This document shows positions 1 through 6,665 of a stretch of 9,072 nucleotides of DNA, in pieces. This DNA comes from CAZVRZ01 sp964629965 (lineage in GTDB: Bacteria > Chloroflexota > Anaerolineae > Anaerolineales > UBA4823), in contig CAZVRZ010000190.1 in the NCBI GenBank assembly GCA_964629965.1, positions 1 through 9,072 of the forward strand, read 5' to 3'. The translations under genes and the position numbers were made by a program. The number at the start of each line of letters is the position of its first letter. The stretch's first letter is position 1. Below the pieces are notes generated by a model. It saw only the letters and a list, made by a program, of their open reading frames with translations, did not search any database and was not told where the DNA came from.

Positions 1-926
1 GAAAGCCGCCCGATAATCGACGATGGTTCACCTTGCGAACCGGTACACATAATGACCACTTTTTTCGGCGGCAGCTTGAGCGCTTTTTCAATCGGCACCA
101 ATGTGTCGTCAGGGATCACTAAGTAGCCGAGTTTGCGCGCCATCTTGGCGTTTTCCACCATGCTCGTGCCAGCAAAGGCCAGTTTACGATGGTGCTTGAC
201 AGCAGAATCGGCAACTTGCTGCATGCGCGAGATCAGCGAGGCAAAGGTGGCCACAATGACGCGCGCCGGGGCAGCCAGAATGGCTTCGTCGAGCGCCGGG
301 CCGATGGTGCGTTCAGATGGAGTCCAACCAGGGCGTTCGGAATTCGTTGAGTCGCTCAGCAGTAGATCCACGCCGCGGGTTGAGAACTCTGCCAACTTGG
401 CAAAGTCCGTTGGCCAATTATCCACCGGGGTGTGGTCAAATTTAAAGTCGCCGGTATGCACCACCAGGCCGGCGGATGTCGTGATCCCCAAGCCAACGGC
501 ATCGGGAATGGAATGACTGACATGGAAGAACTCAACCTTAAACGGGCCAATTTGAACCTTTTCGCCCGCTTTGACGGTGCGCAGATCCGTTTTGGCAGCC
601 AGCCCGTTACGCGCCAGTTTGACCTCCACCAGGCCAAGGGTCAGCCGGGTGCCGTAAACGGGCGCGGAGATGCTTTTGAGAACGTGCTGGAGGGCGCCGA
701 TGTGGTCTTCGTGTCCATGCGTGATAACGATCCCAACGACATTGCGGCCTTTACCGGCCAGGTACTCAAAATCTGGAATAATGTAATCTACCCCGATCAT
801 GTCATTGTCCGGAAACATCAAACCAGCGTCAACGATCAGAATTCGGCCATCGAATTCATAAGCCATCATGTTTTTCCCCACTTCCCCGAGGCCTCCCAAG
901 GGAATAATTTTTAATTTTTTACTCAA
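1..926 (-). CDS. rnj: Ribonuclease J, N-terminal 308 residues (partial, runs off left edge)
   Basis: This is a metallo-beta-lactamase-fold ribonuclease of the RNase J family, a cytoplasmic enzyme with 5'-3' exonuclease and endonuclease activity in mRNA decay and RNA maturation. Visible motifs are the N-terminal KIIPLGGLGEVGKNM (residues 6-20), the zinc-binding HGHEDH (70-75, in THGHEDHIGAL), a later HTGDFKFD and LLLSDSTN (the beta-CASP region begins here), and CTGSQGEP near the window edge. Family members are usually about 550-560 residues, so roughly the last 250 lie outside the window. I chose the TTG at 926-924 because AAAGGTG (942-936) lies 9 nt upstream. A GTG at 938-936 is in frame but would have to use its own Shine-Dalgarno bases as the start. 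The first ATG comes only after the conserved GGLGEVGKN, so it is too late. A promoter and a leader terminator lie upstream. Confidence 0.96.
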   Translation of the reverse strand, partial: MSKKLKIIPLGGLGEVGKNMMAYEFDGRILIVDAGLMFPDNDMIGVDYIIPDFEYLAGKGRNVVGIVITHGHEDHIGALQHVLKSISAPVYGTRLTLGLVEVKLARNGLAAKTDLRTVKAGEKVQIGPFKVEFFHVSHSIPDAVGLGITTSAGLVVHTGDFKFDHTPVDNWPTDFAKLAEFSTRGVDLLLSDSTNSERPGWTPSERTIGPALDEAILAAPARVIVATFASLISRMQQVADSAVKHHRKLAFAGTSMVENAKMARKLGYLVIPDDTLVPIEKALKLPPKKVVIMCTGSQGEPSSIIGRL

Positions 927-935
927 CAGTAATTT

Positions 936-942
936 CACCTTT
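936..942 (-). promoter_or_regulatory. Ribosome binding site deciding the RNase J TTG start
   Basis: AAAGGTG read on the minus strand lies 9 nt before the TTG at 926. It supports a non-ATG start. The competing in-frame GTG overlaps this site. Confidence 0.6.
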
Positions 943-989
943 CGATAATTTATATTTAATTTCGCCTGCGGCGATATCGTTCAAGAAAA

Positions 990-1087
990 CACAAAAAAAA
1001 AGCCCCGGCTTAAGGCCGAGGCAGCAAGTCGTTGTGCGTAAGTTGTCTGTGAAGAAAATTCTTTCAGATCAATTAATCCCAAACCAA
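990..1087 (-). ncRNA. Putative leader RNA or small RNA ahead of RNase J
   Basis: This is the segment between the predicted start site (about 1087) and the U tract of the leader terminator, about 95 nt. It has no ATG-initiated leader ORF; the only starts are TTG codons followed within a few codons by stops. I do not recognise a known riboswitch, T-box or SRP-like motif. If most transcripts stop here, it is either the attenuated 5' leader of RNase J or an independent small RNA. The call rests only on the promoter and terminator that frame it. Confidence 0.4.
993..1022 (-). terminator. Intrinsic terminator in the RNase J leader
   Basis: Read on the minus strand, GCCUCGGC (1022-1015) pairs with GCCGGGGC (1009-1002) as an 8-bp stem with one U-G wobble and a CUUAA loop. 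Nine U residues follow directly (1001-993). The plus strand has no U tract after the hairpin, so the terminator is directional. It lies about 65-95 nt downstream of the predicted start site and about 70 nt before the RNase J start. It can therefore end a short leader RNA as well as readthrough from the upstream DUF2227 gene. Confidence 0.85.
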
Positions 1088-1093
1088 TGACCC

Positions 1094-1122
1094 ATTGTAC
1101 CAATAAAAGGCGGATTTGTCAA
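1094..1122 (-). promoter_or_regulatory. Sigma-70 promoter for RNase J or its leader RNA
   Basis: On the minus strand, TTGACA (1122-1117) and TACAAT (1099-1094) are separated by exactly 17 bp. The stretch just upstream (about 1123-1145) is nearly all A/T and resembles an UP element. Transcription should start near 1087, giving a leader of about 160 nt before the RNase J start. The -35 box lies only 16 nt beyond the DUF2227 stop codon. Confidence 0.8.
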
Positions 1123-1138
1123 ATTTTAAAATTATAAT

Positions 1139-1609
1139 TTATAATCTATCCATCAACACGTGCAGCGCATCGGCAAACGCCAGGCCGGCCAACCCCCAGC
1201 CCAGGTGGGTGGTTAGGGGCGGCGTGAGCTGGGCGAGCACCAATGGCATTTGGCCGCTGATCCACAGCAGCAAGCCGGCAAAGATCAATAAATAAAGCAA
1301 GCGCAGGGCAGTGCCCAGCAGCGGCAGATGGCTGAGCCAGTGGCGATGGTAGGGGATGAGACGGGCATAAGGCCACCAAAAGGCCTGCCACAGCCAGGCC
1401 ACGGCTTTGCCCGCCGAACGGCGCACCACGGCATGCGAATAGACCGGGCGGCGGTTATCCAGGTCGGGATTGATCAGGATGCCTGCCAGGCAGCCCCCGG
1501 CAAAGAACAGGGCATGCTCGTCGGGTTGGTTGAGCACAGTGGTGATCAGCGGCATGGCGACCCCGGCAGTAACGGCAGTCGCAATGGCATGAACTTTTCC
1601 AGTAGACAT
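1139..1609 (-). CDS. DUF2227-type putative metal-binding membrane protein
   Basis: A 156-residue protein that fits the DUF2227 family of small, uncharacterised, putative metal-binding membrane proteins. Polar residues typical of the family are present: H7 in the opening MSTGKVH, the NPDLDNR motif (D49, D51), the YHRHWLSH motif (H88, H90, H94), and the C-terminal ADALHVLMD (D147, H150, D154). Hydrophobic stretches near residues 12-27, 33-47, 97-117 and 131-148 suggest membrane association. Relatives often have HD after the N-terminal Thr/Val; here it is HA. GGAG (1624-1621) lies 11 nt before the ATG. The stop is at the very edge of the RNase J promoter region, and the gene has no terminator of its own before the leader hairpin. 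No reaction is established for the family. Confidence 0.75.
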   Translation of the reverse strand: MSTGKVHAIATAVTAGVAMPLITTVLNQPDEHALFFAGGCLAGILINPDLDNRRPVYSHAVVRRSAGKAVAWLWQAFWWPYARLIPYHRHWLSHLPLLGTALRLLYLLIFAGLLLWISGQMPLVLAQLTPPLTTHLGWGLAGLAFADALHVLMDRL

Positions 1610-1663
1610 TTTAGGTTATGCTCCGGTGCAGGCGGTTTTGGCAGCGTTCATTTTCAGAACCTG

Positions 1664-1669
1664 ATTATA
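1664..1669 (-). promoter_or_regulatory. Candidate -10 box for the DUF2227 gene
   Basis: A perfect TATAAT on the minus strand would place the start site near 1657 and give a 5' UTR of about 48 nt. No good -35 hexamer lies 16-18 bp upstream; the bases there belong to the TGATATATCA palindrome. The promoter may therefore be weak or activator-dependent. I could not assign a convincing plus-strand promoter for the operon in the same gap. Confidence 0.4.
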
Positions 1670-1685
1670 TACGAATTCAGCCAAT

Positions 1686-1701
1686 TGATATATCATTATC
1701 A
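1686..1701. promoter_or_regulatory. Palindromic operator-like site in the divergent promoter region
   Basis: The site TGATATATCATTATCA contains a perfect 10-bp palindrome (TGATATATCA). Read on the other strand it begins TGATAAT, followed by GATATATCA, which resembles the left half of a Fur/Zur/PerR-family box. It lies between the divergent starts at 1609 (minus) and 1728 (plus), just upstream of the minus-strand TATAAT. A repressor bound here could control both directions. The resemblance to Fur boxes is inference from base pattern only, and AT-rich DNA can produce it by chance. Confidence 0.3.
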
Positions 1702-1727
1702 TTAACCAAAGACAGAAGGAGATCCCT

Positions 1728-2570
1728 ATGACCGGTACTATCCACCTGTGTATCATGTCCGATGACTTCGGCATGCACCCCGCCGTCAACGAGGGCATCG
1801 CCCAGGCCTTCAGCGACGGACTGCTGACCGACGCCAACCTGATGGCCCCCTGCCCGGCCTTCCGGCAAGCCGCCGCCCTGGCACGCGACCTGCATTTGCC
1901 GGTGGGCTTTCACGCCACCCTCACCTGCGACTGGGATCGCTACCACTGGGGGCCGCTCACCCAGGCCCCCTCCCTGGTTACGGAAGAGGGCTATTTCAAG
2001 CACCTGGTGCACCTGGCCTGGAGCCAGGCCAGCGACCAGGAAGCGCTGGTCGAATTGACCGCCCAGGTGCAGGCCATCGAAGCAGAAGGGCTGCACCTGA
2101 CGCACGCCAGCTATCATATGGGCACCGATGGAACCGGCCGCCTGTACCGCCTGCTCGGGCAGATCGGCTTCGAGCGCGTGGGCCCGCTGCGCCTGGCTTT
2201 CCCGGCCGAGGCGGCAGATCCGGAGCCGGTGCAGGTGGAGGCTTACCAATGGGACACGGCCTTCTTCAGCAGCGATTGGGAGTTGGATTACGCCGCCCGC
2301 AAAGCCCACCTGGCCGGCAACCTGCGCGCCATGCAGCCCGGTTATCACCTGTGGATGGTGCATGCCGCCATCGACCACCCCTCCCTGGACGAGCTGTGCA
2401 GCCCCAACTTCTTTGCCCGCAACTGGGCCCGCCCCTACCGCGCCCTGGACCAGGCCCTGCTGCTCGATCCCGAGATCAAAGACCTGCTGGCCGAACTGGG
2501 CATCCAGCGCATCCCGGTCGAGCAGGCTCCCCACCGGCTGATCGCAGCCTGTGGCCAGCGGATGGAATGA
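1728..2570 (+). CDS. YdjC/ChbG-family carbohydrate deacetylase
   Basis: A 280-residue member of the YdjC family, metal-dependent deacetylases that remove N-acetyl groups from chitooligosaccharides or related sugars (ChbG-type). Family hallmarks are the N-terminal IMSDDFGMHPAVNEGI (D12, D13), GFHATLT with the metal-binding H62, and THASYHMG (H126, H130). The third motif in relatives usually reads TH-x-D-x-H; here the Asp position is Ser128, which may alter the active site. No signal peptide is visible, so the protein is probably cytoplasmic. AAGGAG (1716-1721) lies 6 nt before the ATG. It is the first gene of the plus-strand cluster and overlaps the next gene by 4 nt (ATGA). The family is clear; the exact sugar substrate cannot be told from sequence. 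Confidence 0.85.
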   Translation: MTGTIHLCIMSDDFGMHPAVNEGIAQAFSDGLLTDANLMAPCPAFRQAAALARDLHLPVGFHATLTCDWDRYHWGPLTQAPSLVTEEGYFKHLVHLAWSQASDQEALVELTAQVQAIEAEGLHLTHASYHMGTDGTGRLYRLLGQIGFERVGPLRLAFPAEAADPEPVQVEAYQWDTAFFSSDWELDYAARKAHLAGNLRAMQPGYHLWMVHAAIDHPSLDELCSPNFFARNWARPYRALDQALLLDPEIKDLLAELGIQRIPVEQAPHRLIAACGQRME

Positions 2571-3715
2571 GCTCGATGAGCAAACTTACCCACCAGATCC
2601 GCACCCCGGTCAAACGGCCCAACTCCGAGACTTACCTGCTGCTCACGCTGCTCAGCTTTGCCTCCTCAGTTTCGCTCACCCGCCTGTTCCTGGCGGCCAC
2701 CGGTTACCCGCAATTGGGGGGCGGCGGGCTGCACATTGCCCACGTACTGTGGGGCGGGCTGCTGCTGTTCGTGGCCGCCCTGCTGCCGCTGATCTTCGCC
2801 AACCGCTGGAGTCTCACCGCCTGCGCCCTGCTGGCCGGCAGCGGCGTGGGCCTGTTCATCGATGAGGTGGGCAAGTTCATCACCCAAACCAACGATTACT
2901 TCTTTCCCGCCGCCGCCCCAATCATCTACGCCTTCTTCCTGCTGACCGTGCTGCTGTACGTGCAGATCCGCCGCCCGCCGCCGGAACTGCCCCGCGTGGC
3001 ACTATATTATGCCCTGGAAGACCTGGAAGAGATCCTCGACCACGACCTGGACGCGGCCGAACAGGCCCAATTGGTGGAGCGCTTGCAGGAAGTGAGCGCG
3101 CAGCAAGAGAGCCCCGAGCTGGCCCACCTGGCCGCCGCCCTGCTCGAATTCCTGCGATCCGAGCGCGTGCGCCTGTCGCCCAGCCGTTCCACCGTCTTTG
3201 GGCGCCTGACTGCCCAGCTGCGCAAGTTCGAGGCTGCCTATCTCAAACGCCCCATCCTGCGCGCCGTGCTGTCCGGCGGCATGATCGGCCTGGGTCTGTA
3301 CGCCCTGATGGGCCTGGGACAACTGCTCTTTGTCAGCCTGCGCCCCGGTTACATCGAAGAGGTCATCATCCAGCAGGTCACCGCCGGCCGCCTGACCAGC
3401 ACCACTTCTCTCAACTGGCTGTCGGCCCGCCTGGCTTTGGAAGGCCTGACCGGCTTTCTGCTGCTGGTTTCCGCCTTCCTGCTGATCATCGGCAAAGATC
3501 GGCGCGGCATCGCCTTCAGCTATCTCAGCCTGCTGCTGTCGCTGGCCGGCGTCGACCTGATCATTTTCTATTTCGACCAGTTTTCATCGATCATCACCGC
3601 CCTGGTACAGTTCATCTTGCTGTTGGGCGTGCTGTATTACCGGCGGCGTTTCCTGGATGCCGAATGGCTCACCGAGGAGCCCGCCCCCACCGAACCATCC
3701 CAAGGAGACGCTTAA
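2567..3715 (+). CDS. Multi-spanning membrane protein of unknown function
   Basis: A 382-residue integral membrane protein. It has about four N-terminal membrane segments (near residues 22-45, 54-78, 81-99 and 112-132), a charged cytosolic-looking block (about 133-239) rich in Glu, Arg and Gln, then four more segments (near 241-268, 308-329, 335-356 and 358-378) and an acidic, Pro-rich tail. Distinctive residues are LHIAHVLWGG (about 55-64) at the start of segment 2 and GLFIDEVGKFIT (about 95-106) after segment 3. Polar His, Asp and Glu at membrane edges suggest a functional site. I know no named family with a function. The ATG at 2567 overlaps the preceding stop as ATGA, implying translational coupling; an ATG at 2576 is an alternative. 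The gene ends 1 nt before the M14 peptidase start. Confidence 0.85.
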   Translation: MSSMSKLTHQIRTPVKRPNSETYLLLTLLSFASSVSLTRLFLAATGYPQLGGGGLHIAHVLWGGLLLFVAALLPLIFANRWSLTACALLAGSGVGLFIDEVGKFITQTNDYFFPAAAPIIYAFFLLTVLLYVQIRRPPPELPRVALYYALEDLEEILDHDLDAAEQAQLVERLQEVSAQQESPELAHLAAALLEFLRSERVRLSPSRSTVFGRLTAQLRKFEAAYLKRPILRAVLSGGMIGLGLYALMGLGQLLFVSLRPGYIEEVIIQQVTAGRLTSTTSLNWLSARLALEGLTGFLLLVSAFLLIIGKDRRGIAFSYLSLLLSLAGVDLIIFYFDQFSSIITALVQFILLLGVLYYRRRFLDAEWLTEEPAPTEPSQGDA

Positions 3716-3716
3716 C

Positions 3717-5399
3717 ATGAGTACCCCCGCAACCATTCAGCGCTATTTCAGCAACGAAGACCTGGCCGCCACCCTGCAGGCCTGGGCCGGGCAATATCCC
3801 CACCTGGCCGCGCTGCGCACCTTCGGCGAGTCCCACGAGAAAAGACCGCTCTGGCTGATGACCATCAGCAACCAGGCCAGCGGCCCCGATCACGAAAAGC
3901 CTGCCCTGTGGATCGATGCCAACATCCACGCCACCGAGCTGACCGGCACTTCGGCTGCCATGAACGTCATCGAGCGGCTGCTGGCGGGCTACGGCCACGA
4001 CGCCCAGGTTACCCGCCTGCTGGATACCTGCGTGTTTTACATTGCCCCGCGCCTCAACCCCGATGGCGCCGCCCTGGCCATGGCCGCCTCGCCGCAGTTC
4101 ATTCGCTCCGGCACACGCCCTTATCCCTGGGAAGAAAAGGACAGCGGCCTGCACCATCAAGATGTGGATGGCAACGGCCGCATCCTGCAAATGCGCCTGC
4201 CCGATCCCAACGGCGATTGGAAGATCAGCTCGCTCGACCCGCGCCTGATGGAAAAACGCCCGCCTCACGAGCACGGCGGCCAATATTACCGCCTGCTGGC
4301 CGAAGGGATGATCGAAAACTACGATGGCTACCTGATCCCCAACGCCCGCCCGCAGCAGGGATTGGATTTCAACCGCAACTTTCCCTTTGAGTGGCGCCCG
4401 GAAGGCGACCAATCCGGCGCCGGCCCGTACCCTGCCTCCGAACCGGAGATCAAAGCGGTGCTCGATTTCGTCTCCAGCCACCCCAACATCAGCGTGGCCG
4501 TCACCTTTCACACCTACAGCCGGGTGATCCTGCGGCCCTACTCCACCCACCCCGACGACGAGATGAACGTCAACGATCTATGGGTCTATAAAAAGCTGGG
4601 CGAGGTCGGCACCAAGATCACCGGCTACCGCAGCGTATCGGTCTACCATGAGTTCCGCTCGCACCCCAAGGAGATCACCACCGGCGCCTTCGACGACTGG
4701 ATATTCGAGCATTGGGGCGCATTCAGCTTCACCATCGAGCTGTGGGACATTGCCTCTGCCGCGGGCATCAAAGATATCAAGTTCGGCGAATGGTGGCGCG
4801 AACATTCCCACGAAGAAGAGCTGCAGATCTTGAAGTGGGCCGACGAGAACGCCCCAGGCGCCTACGTGCAATGGCAGCCCTTCGATCACCCGCAGCTTGG
4901 GCCGCTGGAGATCGGCGGCTGGGACACGTTGTATTCCTGGCGCAACCCGCCCGAAACACTGCTGGGGGCAGAAATTGAGCGGCACGCACCCTACATGCTG
5001 GCACTGGCAGACATGCTGCCGCACCTCTCAGTGCACAAGCTGGAGGCGCAGCGCCTGGCAGACGGCGCCTACCGCCTGCACCTGGTGGTGGAAAACAGCG
5101 GCTTCCTGCCCACCTACACCAGCGAGCGCGGCAAGAAGTGCGTCTTCGTCCGCCCGGTGCGCGTGGAACTTGAACTGCCGCCGGGAGTCGAGCTGCTGAC
5201 CGGCAAGGTGCGCAGCGAGTTGGGCCACCTGGAAGGGCGCAGCAACAAGCTGATCGTCTCCCAGGTCTACGGCGCCACCAGCACCGACAACCGGGCGCGC
5301 CTGGAATGGACCCTGCGCGCCTCCGCCAAAACCCAGATCGGCCTGCGCATCTCCTCCGAGCGCGCCGGAACGATCCATGCAACGATCGTGTTGGAATAA
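3717..5399 (+). CDS. M14-family zinc carboxypeptidase
   Basis: A 560-residue metallopeptidase of the M14 (carboxypeptidase A-like) fold, which hydrolyses C-terminal residues or modified peptide/amide bonds. Zinc ligands appear as H71 and E74 in DANIHATELTG and H265 in VTFHTYS. The catalytic Glu is E341 in FTIELWD. DFNRNFP (N219, R220) matches the substrate-carboxylate-binding Asn-Arg pair. Between the first and third ligands is an insertion of roughly 60-80 residues containing DVDGNGRILQMRLPDPNGDW. Residues from about 420 onward form an extra C-terminal domain, probably a beta-sandwich. There is no signal peptide, unlike many secreted carboxypeptidases. AAGGAG (3702-3707) lies 9 nt before the ATG, which favours this start over upstream in-frame ATGs inside the previous gene. 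The substrate is unknown. Confidence 0.9.
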   Translation: MSTPATIQRYFSNEDLAATLQAWAGQYPHLAALRTFGESHEKRPLWLMTISNQASGPDHEKPALWIDANIHATELTGTSAAMNVIERLLAGYGHDAQVTRLLDTCVFYIAPRLNPDGAALAMAASPQFIRSGTRPYPWEEKDSGLHHQDVDGNGRILQMRLPDPNGDWKISSLDPRLMEKRPPHEHGGQYYRLLAEGMIENYDGYLIPNARPQQGLDFNRNFPFEWRPEGDQSGAGPYPASEPEIKAVLDFVSSHPNISVAVTFHTYSRVILRPYSTHPDDEMNVNDLWVYKKLGEVGTKITGYRSVSVYHEFRSHPKEITTGAFDDWIFEHWGAFSFTIELWDIASAAGIKDIKFGEWWREHSHEEELQILKWADENAPGAYVQWQPFDHPQLGPLEIGGWDTLYSWRNPPETLLGAEIERHAPYMLALADMLPHLSVHKLEAQRLADGAYRLHLVVENSGFLPTYTSERGKKCVFVRPVRVELELPPGVELLTGKVRSELGHLEGRSNKLIVSQVYGATSTDNRARLEWTLRASAKTQIGLRISSERAGTIHATIVLE

Positions 5400-5421
5400 T
5401 CTATGTCAATTGGATATCGAT

Positions 5422-6621
5422 ATGCATAACCTGATACAAGAAAAAGTCCAGCAGGCCATGGGCATCCTGCAAGAAACAGGCATCGACCTGTGGTTGACCT
5501 TCGTCCGTGAAACCTCCGCCGGCGGCGATCCGCTTGTCCCGCTGATCTATGGCCCCGACCTGACCTGGCAATCTGCGCTGATCATCACCGCCTCCGGCGA
5601 GCGCCTGGCCATTGTGGGGCAGATCGAAGCCGCCGCCGCCCGCCGCACCGGCGCCTACCACGTGCTGCCTTACCACCAGTCCGTGCGCCCATTACTGCTC
5701 GAAACGCTGCAGCGCCTGGACCCGCAGCGCATTGCCATCAACTACTCGCTCTCCGACGTGCACGCCGACGGCCTGGGGCACGGCCTGTACCTGCTGCTGC
5801 TCGATTATTTGCAAGGCACCCCCTACCTCGAACGGCTGGTCTCTGCCGAGCGCCTGCACTGCGCCTTGCGCAGCCGCAAGACCCCCGCCGAGGTGGCCTG
5901 CCTGTGCGGCGCGGTGAAAGCCAGCGAAGAGATCATGGCCGAAGCCTTCGCCTTCGCCCGCCCCGGCATGAGCGAAGAAGACATCGCCGCCTTCATGCGC
6001 CGGCAGATGGCTGCCCGCGGCCTGTCCCCGGCCTGGGACCCCGGCAACTGCCCCACCGTCAACGCCGGGCCAGAGTCGGAGGTGGGGCACGCCGGGCCGA
6101 CCGGCCTGGTCTTGCAGCCCGGGCACCTGCTGCATTTCGATTTCGGCGTGCGCCAGGACGGTTACTGCGCCGACCTGCAGCGCGTGGGCTATGTGCCTCG
6201 CCCCGGCGAGACCACCCTGCCCGAGCCGGTGCAGCGCGGCTTCACGACCATCGTGGAAGCCATCCAGAAAGCCGCCGCCTGCATGCGCCCCGGCCTGCTC
6301 GGCAAAGAGATCGACGCCCTGGCGCGCGCCCACGTGGTTGCCGCCGGCTACCCGGAGTACATGTACGGCACCGGCCATCACATCGGGCGTACCACCCACG
6401 ATGGCGCCGGCCTGCTGGGCCCAGAATGGGAGCGCTACGGCCAGGCCCCCAACTATCCGATCGAGGCCGGGCATGTCTACACCCTCGAGCCGGGCCTGGC
6501 CGTGCCGGGCTACGGTTATCTGGGATTGGAAGAAGACGTGCTGGTGACCGAGCACGGCGTCGAATTCCTCTCCAGCCCGCAAAAAGAAATGATCTGGATC
6601 GATCATACCCCCGCAAACTGA
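5422..6621 (+). CDS. M24-family metallopeptidase (Xaa-Pro aminopeptidase/dipeptidase type)
   Basis: A 399-residue peptidase of the pita-bread (M24) fold with a creatinase-like N-terminal domain (about 1-150) and a C-terminal catalytic domain. Such enzymes release N-terminal residues next to proline or split Xaa-Pro dipeptides using two metal ions. All five metal ligands are visible: D240 in HFDFG, D251 in CADLQR, H319 in GTGHHIG, E356 in YTLEPGL and E370 in GLEEDVLVT. The start is uncertain. The ATG at 5422 (MHNLIQEKV) lies just beyond the M14 stop with only a weak GGA upstream. An in-frame ATG at 5377 would overlap the M14 gene by 23 nt and add 15 unconvincing residues. It follows the M14 gene by 22 nt, suggesting sequential trimming of peptides from both ends. 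Confidence 0.9.
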   Translation: MHNLIQEKVQQAMGILQETGIDLWLTFVRETSAGGDPLVPLIYGPDLTWQSALIITASGERLAIVGQIEAAAARRTGAYHVLPYHQSVRPLLLETLQRLDPQRIAINYSLSDVHADGLGHGLYLLLLDYLQGTPYLERLVSAERLHCALRSRKTPAEVACLCGAVKASEEIMAEAFAFARPGMSEEDIAAFMRRQMAARGLSPAWDPGNCPTVNAGPESEVGHAGPTGLVLQPGHLLHFDFGVRQDGYCADLQRVGYVPRPGETTLPEPVQRGFTTIVEAIQKAAACMRPGLLGKEIDALARAHVVAAGYPEYMYGTGHHIGRTTHDGAGLLGPEWERYGQAPNYPIEAGHVYTLEPGLAVPGYGYLGLEEDVLVTEHGVEFLSSPQKEMIWIDHTPAN

Positions 6622-6665
6622 AACCGTTCATAAGCTGTATGCTGTTCACCAAAGGAGAAACATCT

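Noticed and set aside
432..914. Plus-strand open frame of 160 codons
   Set aside because: It is antisense to RNase J, whose minus-strand translation carries all the conserved motifs. The peptide has no recognisable features.
1677..2534. Minus-strand open frame of 285 codons
   Set aside because: Mirror frame of the GC-rich deacetylase gene; its composition (Gly, Val, Gln, His rich) is typical of an antisense shadow.
2249..2566. Upstream extension of the membrane protein
   Set aside because: The frame is open but overlaps the deacetylase gene and encodes Pro/Arg-rich shadow sequence. The ATGA overlap at 2567 is the natural start.
3669..4550. Minus-strand open frame of 293 codons
   Set aside because: Antisense to the M14 peptidase with intact catalytic motifs; no independent support.
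5414..5423. Palindrome ATATCGATAT at the M24 start as an operator or promoter
   Set aside because: It is short, inside a 22-nt gap of a likely operon, with no matching promoter boxes. Its similarity to the CAATTGATAT stretch near 1683 is too weak to build on.
5692..6606. Minus-strand open frame of 304 codons
   Set aside because: Antisense to the M24 peptidase, which has all five metal ligands; no ribosome site or motif.
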